A program made the position numbers and the translations under genes. 64,000 nt of DNA from the NCBI GenBank assembly GCA_937959275.1, contig CALGLU010000017.1, positions 1 to 64,000 of the forward strand, given 5' to 3'. Below the pieces are notes generated by a model, which searched no databases, was not told the DNA's origin, and saw nothing but the letters and a program-made list of their open reading frames with translations. This DNA comes from an uncultured Saprospiraceae bacterium (GTDB lineage Bacteria; Bacteroidota; Bacteroidia; Chitinophagales; Saprospiraceae). The stretch's first letter is position 1; each line of letters opens with the position of its first letter. Below, piece by piece: positions 54,747 through 64,000 of this stretch.

Positions 54747-56504
54747 ATGTTTGGTATGTTCAGATCGTTGCTCATTTTTAGTTGTATTTGTGTGTTCGCT
54801 TTTTCTTGTCAGTCTTCTAAAGCACCAGTATTACAATCGACTGCCACAGCGGAGGATGAGCTCTTTATACCATACCCTTCTCAGCATTATGATGAGCCAT
54901 TAGATGGGAGACTTGTTCTATTAATCTCAACAACGGCTGATACAGATTTACGATTTAAATTGAATGACGGTGCAAACACATGTCAAGGGTTTGGCATGGA
55001 CATAGAGGGTTGGACAAGAGGTCAAGAAATTACATTTGACCAAACTTCCTTTGGTTATCCGATTCAATCCATGGCAGATCTGGATGATGGTGAATATTTT
55101 GTTCAAGTACTTTTTCACAAGTATGAGAGCTTCACTCGATCAGATGGACATACTGTCCTGTTACCGATGGACAGAGGCGAAGGGCAGCAATGGAATAGAG
55201 CACCAGGCAATGTGTATTCGGCTGTTCAAGAAGTGATGATCGAAGGTGGTCGTCTTAAAGGAAATATAGAACTTAACACTCTTATTCCGCAGATCACGCC
55301 ACCTACAGATACGAAATATGTTAAGCACATCAAACTCAAATCAGACTTACTCAGTGAATTTTGGGGTCGAGATATTTACTTGGGAGCGCACGTGTTGCTC
55401 CCAGAAGGCTTTGATGAACATCCAGATGTTAAGTATCCTTTGGCCATTATGCATGGACATTTTCCATCTGACTTTGGGGGCTGGCGCACGACGCCACCTG
55501 ATCCTAATCTTGAAGAAACCTACTCAGCGCGTTTTGATTTGATGGGCTATAACAAAGTAGTTCAGCAGGAGGCGTATGACTTTTACAAATTATGGACGGG
55601 GCCAGATTTTCCGCGTGTATTGGCAGTGTTGATACAGCATCCAACGCCCTATTATGACGACTCTTATGCGGTCAACTCTGAAAACAATGGGCCGTATGGC
55701 GATGCCTTGACCTATGAGTTGATACCTCATATTGAAGAGCTATTTCGTGGGATTGGCGAAGGTTGGTCGCGCTTCGTCTATGGTGGCAGTACCGGTGGTT
55801 GGGAAGCACTAGCGGTGCAGGTCAAGTACCCGACTGAATATGGGACTTGTTATGCGGCGTGTCCGGATCCGATTGATTTTAGGGCCTATTGTCTCGTGAA
55901 TTTGTATGAAGATGACAATGCCTATTATGAAGAAGGCCCGTTTCGCAAAACCATGGTGGCAGGGCATCGGGATTATTTGGGCAATGTGGATGCGACCTTG
56001 CGGGATATGAATACTCGAGAGTTGGTGTTGGGTTCGAAGGGTCGATCGGGGCAGCAGTGGGATATTTGGGAAGCAGTGTATTCGCCAGTGGGGAGTGATG
56101 GGTATCCGCGTCGGATATGGGATCGGTTGACGGGTGAGATTGATAAAGAGGTGGCTGCGTATTGGAAGGAGAATTATGATCTGGCGTATATCTTGAAGCG
56201 GGATTGGGGGAAGCATGGCAAGGATTGGGCTGGGAAGATTCATTTGTATTGTGGAGATATGGATAATTATTATTTGAATAATGCGGTGTATTTGGCGGAA
56301 GAGATATTAGAAGAGACGACAAATCCGTATTACAATGGAGAGGTGGATTATGGGGATCGGGCGGAGCATTGTTGGAATGGGGATCCAGATGAGCCGAATC
56401 ATATTTCGAGGTTGCGGTATCATCGGATGTTTATACAGAAGTGGGCTGCTAATGTTAGGAATATTGCGCCGGAGGGTGCGGACTTGGCGTCTTGGCGGTA
56501 TTGA
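54747..56504 (+). CDS. Esterase-like alpha/beta-hydrolase lipoprotein
   Basis: A 585-residue lipoprotein (signal ending FAFSC, Cys21; Met4 is an alternative start). Residues 50-170 form a beta-rich N-terminal domain (YFVQVLFHKYESF). From about 200 on comes an esterase-D-like alpha/beta hydrolase, with YPLAIMHGHFP as the oxyanion strand and the nucleophile Ser348 in YGGSTGGWEAL. A late His (RAEHCWNGD, HISRLRYHRMF) could complete the triad. It probably cleaves an ester on a polysaccharide or other polymer at the surface. The 3-prime half is unusually G-rich on the coding strand. The microsatellite lies in its likely promoter region. Confidence 0.82.
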   Translation: MFGMFRSLLIFSCICVFAFSCQSSKAPVLQSTATAEDELFIPYPSQHYDEPLDGRLVLLISTTADTDLRFKLNDGANTCQGFGMDIEGWTRGQEITFDQTSFGYPIQSMADLDDGEYFVQVLFHKYESFTRSDGHTVLLPMDRGEGQQWNRAPGNVYSAVQEVMIEGGRLKGNIELNTLIPQITPPTDTKYVKHIKLKSDLLSEFWGRDIYLGAHVLLPEGFDEHPDVKYPLAIMHGHFPSDFGGWRTTPPDPNLEETYSARFDLMGYNKVVQQEAYDFYKLWTGPDFPRVLAVLIQHPTPYYDDSYAVNSENNGPYGDALTYELIPHIEELFRGIGEGWSRFVYGGSTGGWEALAVQVKYPTEYGTCYAACPDPIDFRAYCLVNLYEDDNAYYEEGPFRKTMVAGHRDYLGNVDATLRDMNTRELVLGSKGRSGQQWDIWEAVYSPVGSDGYPRRIWDRLTGEIDKEVAAYWKENYDLAYILKRDWGKHGKDWAGKIHLYCGDMDNYYLNNAVYLAEEILEETTNPYYNGEVDYGDRAEHCWNGDPDEPNHISRLRYHRMFIQKWAANVRNIAPEGADLASWRY

Positions 56505-56545
56505 TGCTGATTTACAGATAAGAATTTCAACTACAAATTAATGAT

Positions 56546-56923
56546 ATGAAAACCATAATGTTGTTATTATCAATTCTGTTAATTCTGGTTGGATTCTCTA
56601 TTGTTATTCGGCCTGCTTTGCTTTATGATTGGGTGGAGGTAAATCTGGAATCGAAGACGTTTTATTATTCAGTTATCATTGGGCGCTTTGCGTTTGGTGT
56701 GTTGTTAGTGCTAGCAGCTAAGTATTCGAAGCATCCGATGTTTATTACATTTTTTGGAGGATTGGCTGTCTTGGCTGCCATTGCATTTGTGTTGATGGGA
56801 CAGGAATATTTTGTGCAATTCATGTCTAGAGTTATGCCTCGGCTTAGGCCTTATGCGATAGTCAGTGGACTGGTGAGTGTGGGGATGGGAGCATTCTTTA
56901 TGTATGCGTTTTTGAAGCGTTGA
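56546..56923 (+). CDS. Small four-helix membrane protein, unknown
   Basis: A 125-residue protein with four predicted membrane helices (about 3-22, 41-60, 66-85 and 103-122) and short loops; the charged MPRLRPY segment precedes the last helix. No motif is recognised. It follows the esterase gene by 41 bp on the same strand and may be cotranscribed. Its ATG is preceded by A/T-rich sequence without a clear Shine-Dalgarno. It converges on the RDD gene. Confidence 0.75.
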   Translation: MKTIMLLLSILLILVGFSIVIRPALLYDWVEVNLESKTFYYSVIIGRFAFGVLLVLAAKYSKHPMFITFFGGLAVLAAIAFVLMGQEYFVQFMSRVMPRLRPYAIVSGLVSVGMGAFFMYAFLKR

Positions 56924-56967
56924 TGTTGATTGTATGGATTCGTATATCCATCAGTTTAAAGATTGAT

Positions 56968-57471
56968 TTAATAAACAGACTCTTTTTTAATGACATAGGT
57001 TTTGGCAATCATATCGTGCCATCCTCTCCTTTCTTTATCGAAAAGCACCCATATAAAACCTAAAGCGATAATAATATAAGAAAGGATTTTTGTGGCATTC
57101 CTAATAAGGGATTTAGTAAAGGTCAATTGGTTCCCTGTTTCATCAGTCACTTTGATGTCAAGGAAGACTTTACCAAATGTTCCTTGAAAGCTACTTGCTT
57201 CCATTATACAGCAATAGATTATCCATAATAGAAAGGAAGCATATCGGATGATTGATTTCGCAATCGCGGCTTCATTCATCATGACACCATCTATTTCAAC
57301 CATTCGCCCAGATGGACCATAAGGAATTATTCCATACACATAGTACACCACGCAGGTTAAAATAATAACGATCGGAACGATATCAACTAAATATGCACCG
57401 AGTCGTAAACCAAATCCTGCAAAATCTAATTTCGGTCTCTCCTTATAGTCATCTAATATATCGTCGTTCAT
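56968..57471 (-). CDS. RDD family membrane protein
   Basis: A 167-residue integral membrane protein with the RDD pattern: Arg in GFGLRLGAYLVDIVPI (Asp33), the second helix with SFLLWIIYCCIMEASSFQGTFGK, and the ending RRGWHDMIAKTYVI. RDD proteins have been linked to transport or Na+ homeostasis, without a settled function. Three hydrophobic segments, normal length. It lies between two oppositely or differently placed genes and gives no operon hint. Confidence 0.9.
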   Translation of the reverse strand: MNDDILDDYKERPKLDFAGFGLRLGAYLVDIVPIVIILTCVVYYVYGIIPYGPSGRMVEIDGVMMNEAAIAKSIIRYASFLLWIIYCCIMEASSFQGTFGKVFLDIKVTDETGNQLTFTKSLIRNATKILSYIIIALGFIWVLFDKERRGWHDMIAKTYVIKKESVY

Positions 57472-57539
57472 AAAATTGCTTTGGTGTAATTAATAAAGAT
57501 GATTCTGACTGACAAATATAAACTAATTTGGTTCCTTTA

Positions 57540-59696
57540 TTATAAGCACTCAGTAATATCAGCCAGAAAAATTGCACCTTGCTTCACTTCAAAATTTTCA
57601 AGCAAATGGATTTCATCACTCGTAAATTTGACAACCCTAGGGCTACTCACGATACCATTTGATAAGACCATATCACTGGCTTGATAGACGCTAGAATTAA
57701 TATCTTGATCATGAACGGTTAAGACCTGTGGACATTCGATGGCACAATTCCCATTCACTTCCAATTCGGAAATCGACACCCAATTATTTATAGAATTGCC
57801 ATATCCCTTAATCTGAATATGGCTACCCATTACCTCGGTGAAATTAAATGTTTCAAAATCTGTAGTCGCACCACTTGTGATAAAATGCCCGCTATTAGAA
57901 TTTAGAACAGGTACAAAATTAAGGCCATCTGTGGATATATATATATCAAATTCGGCAGTACGCTCATCTCCTTTCCACCAGGCTATATTCAGATGATCAA
58001 TCAATTGCAAACCACCTATTAATTCAAACTGGATAGTGGCTAAATTATTGGGAGGCTGAGATAATCTAGACCATCTTGATATATCTCCATTGAGAATACC
58101 ATCATTAATATTCTGTGGACCTTCTTGTGTTGTTTGAGAAGATGGATCTCCTCCACTTGCTGCAGTATTCGAATAAGTCAAGACCTTGCAAGAGGATTGG
58201 TTGTCTCCACAAGAAATAAACTCATTCATATCGTATCTATCCTTTGCCGGAATACTTCCAGAATTCAATATAAATTCAGGACCTAGAGATGGGCTTGCAA
58301 CATTTAAATACAAACTAGCAGGCAAATTCTGATTACCAATTGTATTATCCCATGTGATCACTCCATTCACATTATTTCCATGAAGGAAAGTGTTATTAAT
58401 TCCACTTTGAATCGTTATTTGATTCGAGCCAGCGGTCAGTTCATTACCCACAATATTTTGGTCATGAGAAAAATCTAATACATCAATATTACCCGTTTCT
58501 ACTCTGTTTCTAAAATAAGTATTGCCAGGACCACTCGGACCCCAAAAATCAGCAATTGCGACACGCTGAACAATATTGGCTTCAAATAAATTCATACTGG
58601 GGTAATGTCCATGAATAGAAATATCTGGTGCCGTTGATGAAAACTCCCATGTCGGATCTCTGCTATAATTATACCCAAACACATTGCCATTAGCTCCGAC
58701 ATGGACCATCATTGAATGTCTAAGTGTTTCAAAAATATTATTCTCCACCAAGCAATTTGTCGTGTGTTTAGCTAATTCAACACCATAAGCATGTCCACCT
58801 CCTCCATAGTCATGAGACTCATGAAAATAGCTAGATCTAATTTCAATGTTTAGCGCTTGAGTCACATTCACATGAGATCTAAATGTCAGCTTACTCTCTA
58901 CATTTTCAATCAAGCAATTTGCTGCATTTTTAATTTCAATCGTGTGCCCATCTCCAGCAATCAATCTCTCCATATATAAATCTGATATTTTAATATTTTC
59001 TACTAAGCCAGTAGGTCGTACTGATGGCTGCCAATTTTCATCAAGTGGAATATTCAAAGCTGGATCGAAGTACAATGTATTGCCCGCAATTTGTGTCACT
59101 TTTACCATTTGGCCTACTGCTTGCTGAGCCCATGATTGATTCCAATTAGATTGTGTGTACATGACGTCGGGGTCATTTTCCAAATAGAGTTCAGCATAAG
59201 AGCCGACTGTAAATCCAGCACTGTTTGACACTTGAATTGAGTTTACGTTTCTTGGATAAGATCCGATAATGTCAACAGGAGTTCCGTATTGAAATGTAAG
59301 TATTTGTATACAATCTCCATTGGGATCTTGAGATGACGACAAATCAAAAAGTAGTTTACTTTCTGATGGACATTCACCTCTAAGACTGACGCCCGATTTT
59401 AGCACGAGTGAGTTTTTGATGAGATAGCTTGCTGGTGGAAAGTAAAGTTCTGTACCAGATGTTGCCTGCGAGATCAAATTTTGAATTCCAGGACCATCAT
59501 CATGTATACCATCCCCAACGACATCTGATGCTTCAAGTACATTTAGTATAATTACTGGAATTGGAATATTCGCATCTAAGCCAGCTTGAGTCCAATCAAC
59601 TATATTATTAGGATCAAATGGGGCTTGTGCTCTCGTTGCAAAGGACAAGAAATAGAAAAAAAATAAGCTAAACCAAATTCGTTTCATGTTAGTCAT
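57540..59696 (-). CDS. Secreted beta-helix protein with discoidin-like and C-terminal sorting-type domains
   Basis: A 718-residue exported protein (signal about 1-25, ending FATRAQ; Met4 possible start). Residues about 55-450 have the start of pectate-lyase-3/GH55-like proteins (DVVGDGIHDDGPGIQNLI, LYFPPASYLI, LKSGVSLRGEC) and run on as a right-handed parallel beta-helix. Residues 522-650 look like an F5/8-type-C (discoidin) carbohydrate-binding domain. The end, VLSNGIVSSPRVVKF...FEVKQGAIFLADITEC, resembles a '3-coathanger stack' module found near the C-terminus of type IX-exported proteins. It probably binds or cleaves a polysaccharide; no catalytic residue can be named with confidence. Confidence 0.78.
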   Translation of the reverse strand: MTNMKRIWFSLFFFYFLSFATRAQAPFDPNNIVDWTQAGLDANIPIPVIILNVLEASDVVGDGIHDDGPGIQNLISQATSGTELYFPPASYLIKNSLVLKSGVSLRGECPSESKLLFDLSSSQDPNGDCIQILTFQYGTPVDIIGSYPRNVNSIQVSNSAGFTVGSYAELYLENDPDVMYTQSNWNQSWAQQAVGQMVKVTQIAGNTLYFDPALNIPLDENWQPSVRPTGLVENIKISDLYMERLIAGDGHTIEIKNAANCLIENVESKLTFRSHVNVTQALNIEIRSSYFHESHDYGGGGHAYGVELAKHTTNCLVENNIFETLRHSMMVHVGANGNVFGYNYSRDPTWEFSSTAPDISIHGHYPSMNLFEANIVQRVAIADFWGPSGPGNTYFRNRVETGNIDVLDFSHDQNIVGNELTAGSNQITIQSGINNTFLHGNNVNGVITWDNTIGNQNLPASLYLNVASPSLGPEFILNSGSIPAKDRYDMNEFISCGDNQSSCKVLTYSNTAASGGDPSSQTTQEGPQNINDGILNGDISRWSRLSQPPNNLATIQFELIGGLQLIDHLNIAWWKGDERTAEFDIYISTDGLNFVPVLNSNSGHFITSGATTDFETFNFTEVMGSHIQIKGYGNSINNWVSISELEVNGNCAIECPQVLTVHDQDINSSVYQASDMVLSNGIVSSPRVVKFTSDEIHLLENFEVKQGAIFLADITECL

Positions 59697-60017
59697 GTAA
59701 TGATGTGAACTCCCTTTCTATTTTACTGGGAAAATATACGACAATCGAATCACGCAGTAACAGAAAGCTAAGGGCAAAGTTTCTGATTTCAGATAAAATG
59801 TCTGATAAGCGCATCAAAGTCAGTTTCAATTCTGATAAGAATTACAATAATTAAAATAATTGACAAACCATCCTTTTACAAAATTATTTAGCGGCTCACC
59901 CCTACGGGTGATTTCTAGTTCATCTGCTTGAATTAATATTGCATCGTTATTCAACTTTCAGTCTGCAGATAGTAAAGCTGAACTTTTTATTCTTAACCAC
60001 TTTTAAACATTAAACCA
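59697..60017. other. Divergent intergenic region with one hairpin
   Basis: No gene is visible in these 321 bp, which separate two divergent starts and should hold both promoters. A hairpin TCACCC-CTAC-GGGTGA lies at 59896-59911, preceded by GCGGC; it resembles short dispersed palindromes of this phylum. Nothing else stands out. Confidence 0.4.
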
Positions 60018-61199
60018 ATGAAACAAACATTGTTTTATACGATTGCAAGTTTATTATTTGCATTCGTGTCTTATGGTCAATGGTCAGGCACAAGCGATGA
60101 ACTATTGACTTCTGGAGACGCCACTATTGAATCCAACATTCCGAATCTAATTTTTAATGATTTACCAGGACCGATTACAGGTTCCGCATTGAGATCCGGT
60201 ATAGTATTTAAAGAAAATGGCAACAATAGATTGTACAATTTTTATAGCTCAGGCAGAAATGAAATTTATTGGGCAGACAATGATGGATGGGTCGATGCTG
60301 AGGGGAGCTCAAATGTATTGTCGTTAGATCTTGACTTAAATGATATGAATTCTTCAACTAGAGGATTTGTACAGTTTGGTCCTAAAGACAATATCCACTT
60401 AGACTTTGATCACAATGAAATTCAAGCAAGAAACGATTTAGGGACAGAAGCTCTATTTATAAATAACATTGGCGGAGATGTTGTTATAGGAAATGCCGTC
60501 TCAAACGGTGGATTGCATTATGACAGAAGTGAAGGAAAAGTTGGGATAGGGACAAATATCCCTAAAGACGAACTACACGTGATGGGTAAAGCTAGAATAC
60601 AAAATGAGACCCCTAATTTAAAATTCATGGATGAGAATGATGTCCAAAAAGCGATTTTCCAATACTCCACTGGGAGTCAATCGTCAGAATTAGCAATATT
60701 CTCAACTGATAACATGACTCTTTATGCAGGTCTTCTTGGCGCAAAATTATCTCTTTTAGAAAATGGTAATGTGGGTATTGGTGAGACCAATCCAGCATAC
60801 ACACTTGACGTCAACGGTGATGGTAACTTCACAGGAGAACTAACAGCTGCTTCAGATCTAAGACTTAAACATAATATCAAGACATTAGAAAATGCCTCTC
60901 ATATCCTTAACAAGCTTAATCCTGTGTCTTATGAATTTAAACATGAAGCCTATCCTGATTTATCTCTATCAGAAGGCGTTCGCTTAGGTTTGATTGCCCA
61001 AGAAGTTGAAGATGTTCTCCCTAGTTTGGTCTCCGTAAAAAGTCAAATCACTGAAGAAGATGGCACATTAAGCCAGTACAAATCTTTGAATTATATTGAC
61101 TTGATTCCTATTTTGATTAAGTCGCATCAAGAGCAGAGCGCGTTGATTGGACAATTGAGAGATGAGATAGAACTTCTCAAATCTGATACATCAAGATAA
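60018..61199 (+). CDS. Exported protein with C-terminal Peptidase_S74 chaperone domain
   Basis: A 393-residue protein with a signal peptide (about 1-20, ending SYGQ). The N-terminal 270 residues are beta-rich with repeated phrases of the kind KVGIGTNIP and NVGIGETNPAYTLDVNGDG, as in tail-fibre-like proteins. Residues about 285-393 are the intramolecular chaperone/Peptidase_S74 domain: ASDLRLKHNIKTLENA, LNPVSYEFK, LGLIAQEVEDVLP, YIDLIPILIKSHQEQ and a final coiled coil. In phage tail spikes this domain trimerises the protein and then cuts itself off; Bacteroidota have many chromosomal relatives of unknown role. No phage genes are nearby. Confidence 0.9.
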   Translation: MKQTLFYTIASLLFAFVSYGQWSGTSDELLTSGDATIESNIPNLIFNDLPGPITGSALRSGIVFKENGNNRLYNFYSSGRNEIYWADNDGWVDAEGSSNVLSLDLDLNDMNSSTRGFVQFGPKDNIHLDFDHNEIQARNDLGTEALFINNIGGDVVIGNAVSNGGLHYDRSEGKVGIGTNIPKDELHVMGKARIQNETPNLKFMDENDVQKAIFQYSTGSQSSELAIFSTDNMTLYAGLLGAKLSLLENGNVGIGETNPAYTLDVNGDGNFTGELTAASDLRLKHNIKTLENASHILNKLNPVSYEFKHEAYPDLSLSEGVRLGLIAQEVEDVLPSLVSVKSQITEEDGTLSQYKSLNYIDLIPILIKSHQEQSALIGQLRDEIELLKSDTSR

Positions 61200-61297
61200 G
61201 CACCTAGAATCGAATATGCCTGCTAAGAAGAATACTGTATTGTTTTGAATTAGCGGTAATAATCGAAATGAATTAGAAAAATTGGTTTTAGATTGTT

Positions 61298-61327
61298 AGG
61301 AGCTCGGTCAATCACGATTGAGCTCCT
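61298..61327. terminator. Bidirectional terminator-like hairpin
   Basis: AGGAGCTC pairs with GAGCTCCT; alternatively the outer AGGAGC/GCTCCT and an inner TCAATC-AC-GATTGA stem stack with a small bulge. It lies between the convergent S74 gene and response-regulator gene. No long T-run follows on either strand. Confidence 0.6.
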
Positions 61328-61366
61328 ATTGATTTGCACTCTTTGATTGGACTCCTTTTGATAAGG

Positions 61367-61996
61367 CTATAGATTCGTTTTGGTATTCGTGTAAACTGTC
61401 AAAATTTTCTGTAAGAGTGCTGATCTATTCTCTACACAAAATTTTTGATTGATGTGCTTGAGGTGTGTTTTTAATGTGTTATTGCTAATATCTTGAATAG
61501 CTTGAATTGACTCATAAGATTCACCCTCAACAATGAGTTGGACGATTTCAAATTCCTTAATAGTCAATGGCACAGTGGTAAGACTTTCCATTTTTTCTAA
61601 ACTCATACGTTGCTGATCTGATTCAGCCTTAAACTTAGTTAGAGCCACTTCAATAGAAGATCGTAAATCAGCCTTACCATATGGCTTGACGACATACCCA
61701 TATGGAAGCGTCTTGCTGGCACGATCAATTGTATAGTTATCTGCAAATGAGGTTAAGTAGACAAACGGTATCTTTTTAATTAGATTGATTTTTTCTGCAA
61801 CAGCTATACCATCGGCACTTCCTTTAATGCTAATGTCACATAAGACTAAATCTGGTGTATGAAAACTCAAGTAATCAATGGCTTCATCAGCATTGTCTAT
61901 TATTTTTATTGGTAGGTATCCTAGTTCTTTTAGCATTTGGTCTAATTGCATAGCTACCATGATTTCATCTTCAATGATAAGGATACGCTTTTTCAT
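61367..61996 (-). CDS. Response regulator with LuxR-type DNA-binding domain
   Basis: A 209-residue regulator. The receiver domain (1-120) has the acidic pair Glu9-Asp10 (with Glu11), the phosphoacceptor Asp54 in LVLCDISI, Thr82-Ser83 and Lys104 in VVKPYG. The C-terminal domain (about 143-205) is a LuxR/GerE helix-turn-helix (LTIKEFEIVQLIVEGESY, ISNNTLKTHLKHI). It starts three bases after the kinase stop, so the pair is cotranscribed and the kinase at 62000 is its probable partner. Confidence 0.92.
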   Translation of the reverse strand: MKKRILIIEDEIMVAMQLDQMLKELGYLPIKIIDNADEAIDYLSFHTPDLVLCDISIKGSADGIAVAEKINLIKKIPFVYLTSFADNYTIDRASKTLPYGYVVKPYGKADLRSSIEVALTKFKAESDQQRMSLEKMESLTTVPLTIKEFEIVQLIVEGESYESIQAIQDISNNTLKTHLKHINQKFCVENRSALLQKILTVYTNTKTNL

Positions 61997-61999
61997 AAA

Positions 62000-63937
62000 T
62001 TACGCAGCTCTTAGATCATTGAATAAAAGTGTAAAGCAAGTGCCATGACTATTGTCAACCTCAAGCTGACCTCCCAGTTGAGAAGAAAATGCCTGTACCA
62101 TTCTTAGACCAAATGAACCTTGCTTAATATTATCTAAATCCACATCACCGACCTCTCCATCATCAGCCACACTTAGCATGAATTTTTGTGACTTGAGTTG
62201 TTTGAGCCTAACTTGAATCAGTCCTTTGTTTTCGTCAACAAACGCATGCTTTAGGCTATTACTAATTAACTCATTCAAGATCAATCCTAATGGGATCAGT
62301 GTATCTAGGTCTAGTATTAATTCATCTATGTCTAATTCGAGTTTAACCTCTTGTTGAGACATATGATAAGACTCAAATAAATTCTGAATAAGCTTTCTAA
62401 AATACAGCTTAACATCTACTTCTGCTAGATCATCATTTTGATACAGTTGCTGATGAATGTAACTCATCGACATAACTCTATTTTGTCCTTCTTGCAATGC
62501 AAACTTGACACCATCATCATTCGAATCGACATATTGTAGATTGAGTATTGACGAAATCAACTGTAGATTATTCTTTACCCTATGGTGTACTTCGCGTAAT
62601 AATATTTCCTTTTCCGTTAGCGCTTTGCCTAGTGCTTTTTCTTGCACTTTAGATTTGCGATATAGCCGATATAAGCCAATCAATAGAACACCCAAGACAA
62701 GTCCACCGATCAGTGCCAGCCAAAACCGCCGATTGGTTTGCGCTATTTTTTGTTGATCGATTTCCTTTTCCAATTGCAATACTTGTATAGTGGAAGCTTT
62801 TTTCTCAGTCTGATATTTAATTTCAAGTTCGTTGACTTTTTCATTCGCTTCCAGACCATTCATTTCTTTTTCTATTTCATGATATTTTTCCATATAGGCC
62901 AATGATTTTTGGAAATCCGATGTAGACCTGTAGGCTTCATGCAGCCTACGAAATAGACTCATAGAATCAAATTTAGTCCCGCCTATTTTATTTCTGGAAA
63001 CGAGTTCTTCTAATAGTAAAACACCCTCTTCATATTGCCCAAGATCTACGAGCGCAGAGCCAATTATTTTTTGACTATTTAAAATGAGTGTAGGGTCACT
63101 TATTTCATTCGAAAAGTCTAACGCAAGACGAGCCATGTCTAAAGCATAGTCTGGTTTTTTTTGAGCCAATGAAAGACGTCCAATATTCAAATAGTCATAG
63201 AGCATACCGACTTTGTCTTCATTCTTTTCATTAAGTGAGAGACTTTTGTGGTGATAATGCATAGCCGAGTCAAGAAGGTTCTTCCTTTCTTGACATAATC
63301 CAATATTGGAATAAGCAATTGATTTGCTTAAATCTGAATCGAAAATCTTAGCAAGATTCAAAGATTTCAAATGGTATTCAATCCCTTGATCGACTTGATC
63401 CATATACATTAGAAAGTACCCAATTGAAGAAAGAGAATTGATCATGTAGGCCGTGTCTTTTATCGCTTCATAATGAGATAGTGCTTCACTAGAATGTTTC
63501 ATTCCATCTTCCCAATGCCCCAGTCTTTTATAAAGGTTACTCAACACCATATGCACATTGGCAATCCTCTTATCACTAAGTCCTTCTAATTCCAAGCAGT
63601 TGAGCAAGTATTCTTCGCTTGCATCAAATTCACTTAAATTTTTATAGATAACACCTGAATGGTAATAGATTACAAATTCATCTGTATGAGATCGGAGACC
63701 AGCATTTGTTTCCAGAAGTTGTAGTAAATTCAGTGCTAAGTGGGGTTTGTTTCTTCGCCAACGTTGCACGTGAGTCAATAAGAATTTTGCTTTAATAGAG
63801 TCATGTGCCATTGTATCCATTATAACGACAAGGCTATCCAGTTCCTTAGCTTGCTTGTCACTTTGAGCAATGCCAGTAGCAGGCAGTATTACTGTAATGC
63901 CAATCAAAATTGTTTTTATGCAATTGACGATGTTCAA
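62000..63937 (-). CDS. TPR-containing sensor histidine kinase (HisKA_2 type)
   Basis: A 645-residue kinase. After a signal peptide (about 1-25) the periplasmic part (30-385) is built of TPR units (for example [53 protein letters not shown]), then a short coiled coil, one membrane helix (about 403-425) and the kinase core. The H-box [13 protein letters not shown] with His452 marks the HisKA_2 family; the ATPase domain has the N-box [24 protein letters not shown] and SFGLRMV. TPR sensors of this kind are common in Bacteroidota, with unknown signals. It is the first gene of a two-gene operon with the LuxR-type regulator. Confidence 0.92.
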   Translation of the reverse strand: MNIVNCIKTILIGITVILPATGIAQSDKQAKELDSLVVIMDTMAHDSIKAKFLLTHVQRWRRNKPHLALNLLQLLETNAGLRSHTDEFVIYYHSGVIYKNLSEFDASEEYLLNCLELEGLSDKRIANVHMVLSNLYKRLGHWEDGMKHSSEALSHYEAIKDTAYMINSLSSIGYFLMYMDQVDQGIEYHLKSLNLAKIFDSDLSKSIAYSNIGLCQERKNLLDSAMHYHHKSLSLNEKNEDKVGMLYDYLNIGRLSLAQKKPDYALDMARLALDFSNEISDPTLILNSQKIIGSALVDLGQYEEGVLLLEELVSRNKIGGTKFDSMSLFRRLHEAYRSTSDFQKSLAYMEKYHEIEKEMNGLEANEKVNELEIKYQTEKKASTIQVLQLEKEIDQQKIAQTNRRFWLALIGGLVLGVLLIGLYRLYRKSKVQEKALGKALTEKEILLREVHHRVKNNLQLISSILNLQYVDSNDDGVKFALQEGQNRVMSMSYIHQQLYQNDDLAEVDVKLYFRKLIQNLFESYHMSQQEVKLELDIDELILDLDTLIPLGLILNELISNSLKHAFVDENKGLIQVRLKQLKSQKFMLSVADDGEVGDVDLDNIKQGSFGLRMVQAFSSQLGGQLEVDNSHGTCFTLLFNDLRAA

Positions 63938-64000
63938 ATGAATAAAAATTACTTAATGATGTTAATAAACTTATAATAATGGACCTGACAATTATTGAAG

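Noticed and set aside
55809-56322. Two long overlapping minus-strand frames opposite the esterase gene
   Set aside because: Pro/His/Ile-rich composition is that of antisense to a G-rich coding strand; the plus-strand frame has signal peptide and catalytic motif.
60018-61199. Peptidase_S74 domain as a sign of a prophage
   Set aside because: No capsid, terminase, integrase or tail genes are nearby, and Bacteroidota carry many chromosomal proteins with this domain and signal peptides.

Overview
The window looks like a chromosomal segment of a free-living, probably marine, member of the Bacteroidota, most likely of the Saprospiria/Cytophagales type. The evidence is SusC/SusD and other TonB-dependent receptors with carboxypeptidase-like N-terminal domains, lipoproteins with short lipoboxes, a TAnnTTTG-type promoter before rpsU, DUF4249 and DUF5916 proteins, SprB-type repeats with a type IX secretion sorting domain, and weak Shine-Dalgarno signals. 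No rRNA, tRNA, CRISPR array or prophage was seen. The taxonomic guess rests on gene content only.

Layout. 1-816: gene-free, with a 195-bp element with perfect 16-bp terminal inverted repeats and two copies of a three-hairpin repeat. 817-4683: a DinB-like protein, then a tight oadG-oadA-oadB operon for a Na+-pumping biotin-dependent decarboxylase. 4964-7577: a fatty-acid-hydroxylase/sterol-desaturase protein fused to two CDGSH iron-sulfur motifs, a Crp/Fnr regulator, and a divergent steroid-5-alpha-reductase-like enzyme. 7679-10624: a TonB receptor. 10753-11521: three tandem paralogous micro-ORFs of 50-62 codons. 11552-15772: an exported sugar-oxidation cluster (GMC oxidoreductase, its gluconate-dehydrogenase-subunit-3-like partner and two TIM-barrel isomerases/epimerases, three of the four with clear Tat-like signals). 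16266-31754: a long minus-strand block with three FG-GAP/VCBS proteins (two with ASPIC/UnbV domains, one with a heme-c motif), a lipoprotein made only of a TonB plug domain, a barrel protein and a SusD/SusC pair ending in a strong terminator. 32049-32234: rpsU. 32348-32541: a second, diverged copy of the inverted-repeat element, flanked by 10-bp direct repeats. 32700-37848: a TonB receptor/DUF4249 pair and a sulfatase. 38000-38383: a decayed lipoprotein gene. 38623-43446: a histidine kinase, an outer-membrane receptor and a methyltransferase with an odd start. 43496-44482: a REP-associated tyrosine transposase (RAYT) bracketed by its own repeats. 44520-53311: a DUF5916 protein and a 2167-residue SprB-like surface protein. 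53421-54655: seven copies of a ~164-bp repeat followed by a hexanucleotide microsatellite. 54747-61199: an esterase-like lipoprotein, a small membrane protein, an RDD protein, a beta-helix protein and a Peptidase_S74-type protein. 61367-63937: a TPR histidine kinase/response-regulator pair.

Most genes serve the cell envelope: uptake of glycans or other polymers (TonB receptors, SusCD, sulfatase, esterase, beta-helix protein), surface display, and periplasmic sugar oxidation. The less ordinary material is the desaturase-CDGSH fusion next to a 5-alpha-reductase-like enzyme, the three micro-ORFs, the plug-only lipoprotein between two UnbV proteins, and an unusual density of structured non-coding repeats of at least six kinds.
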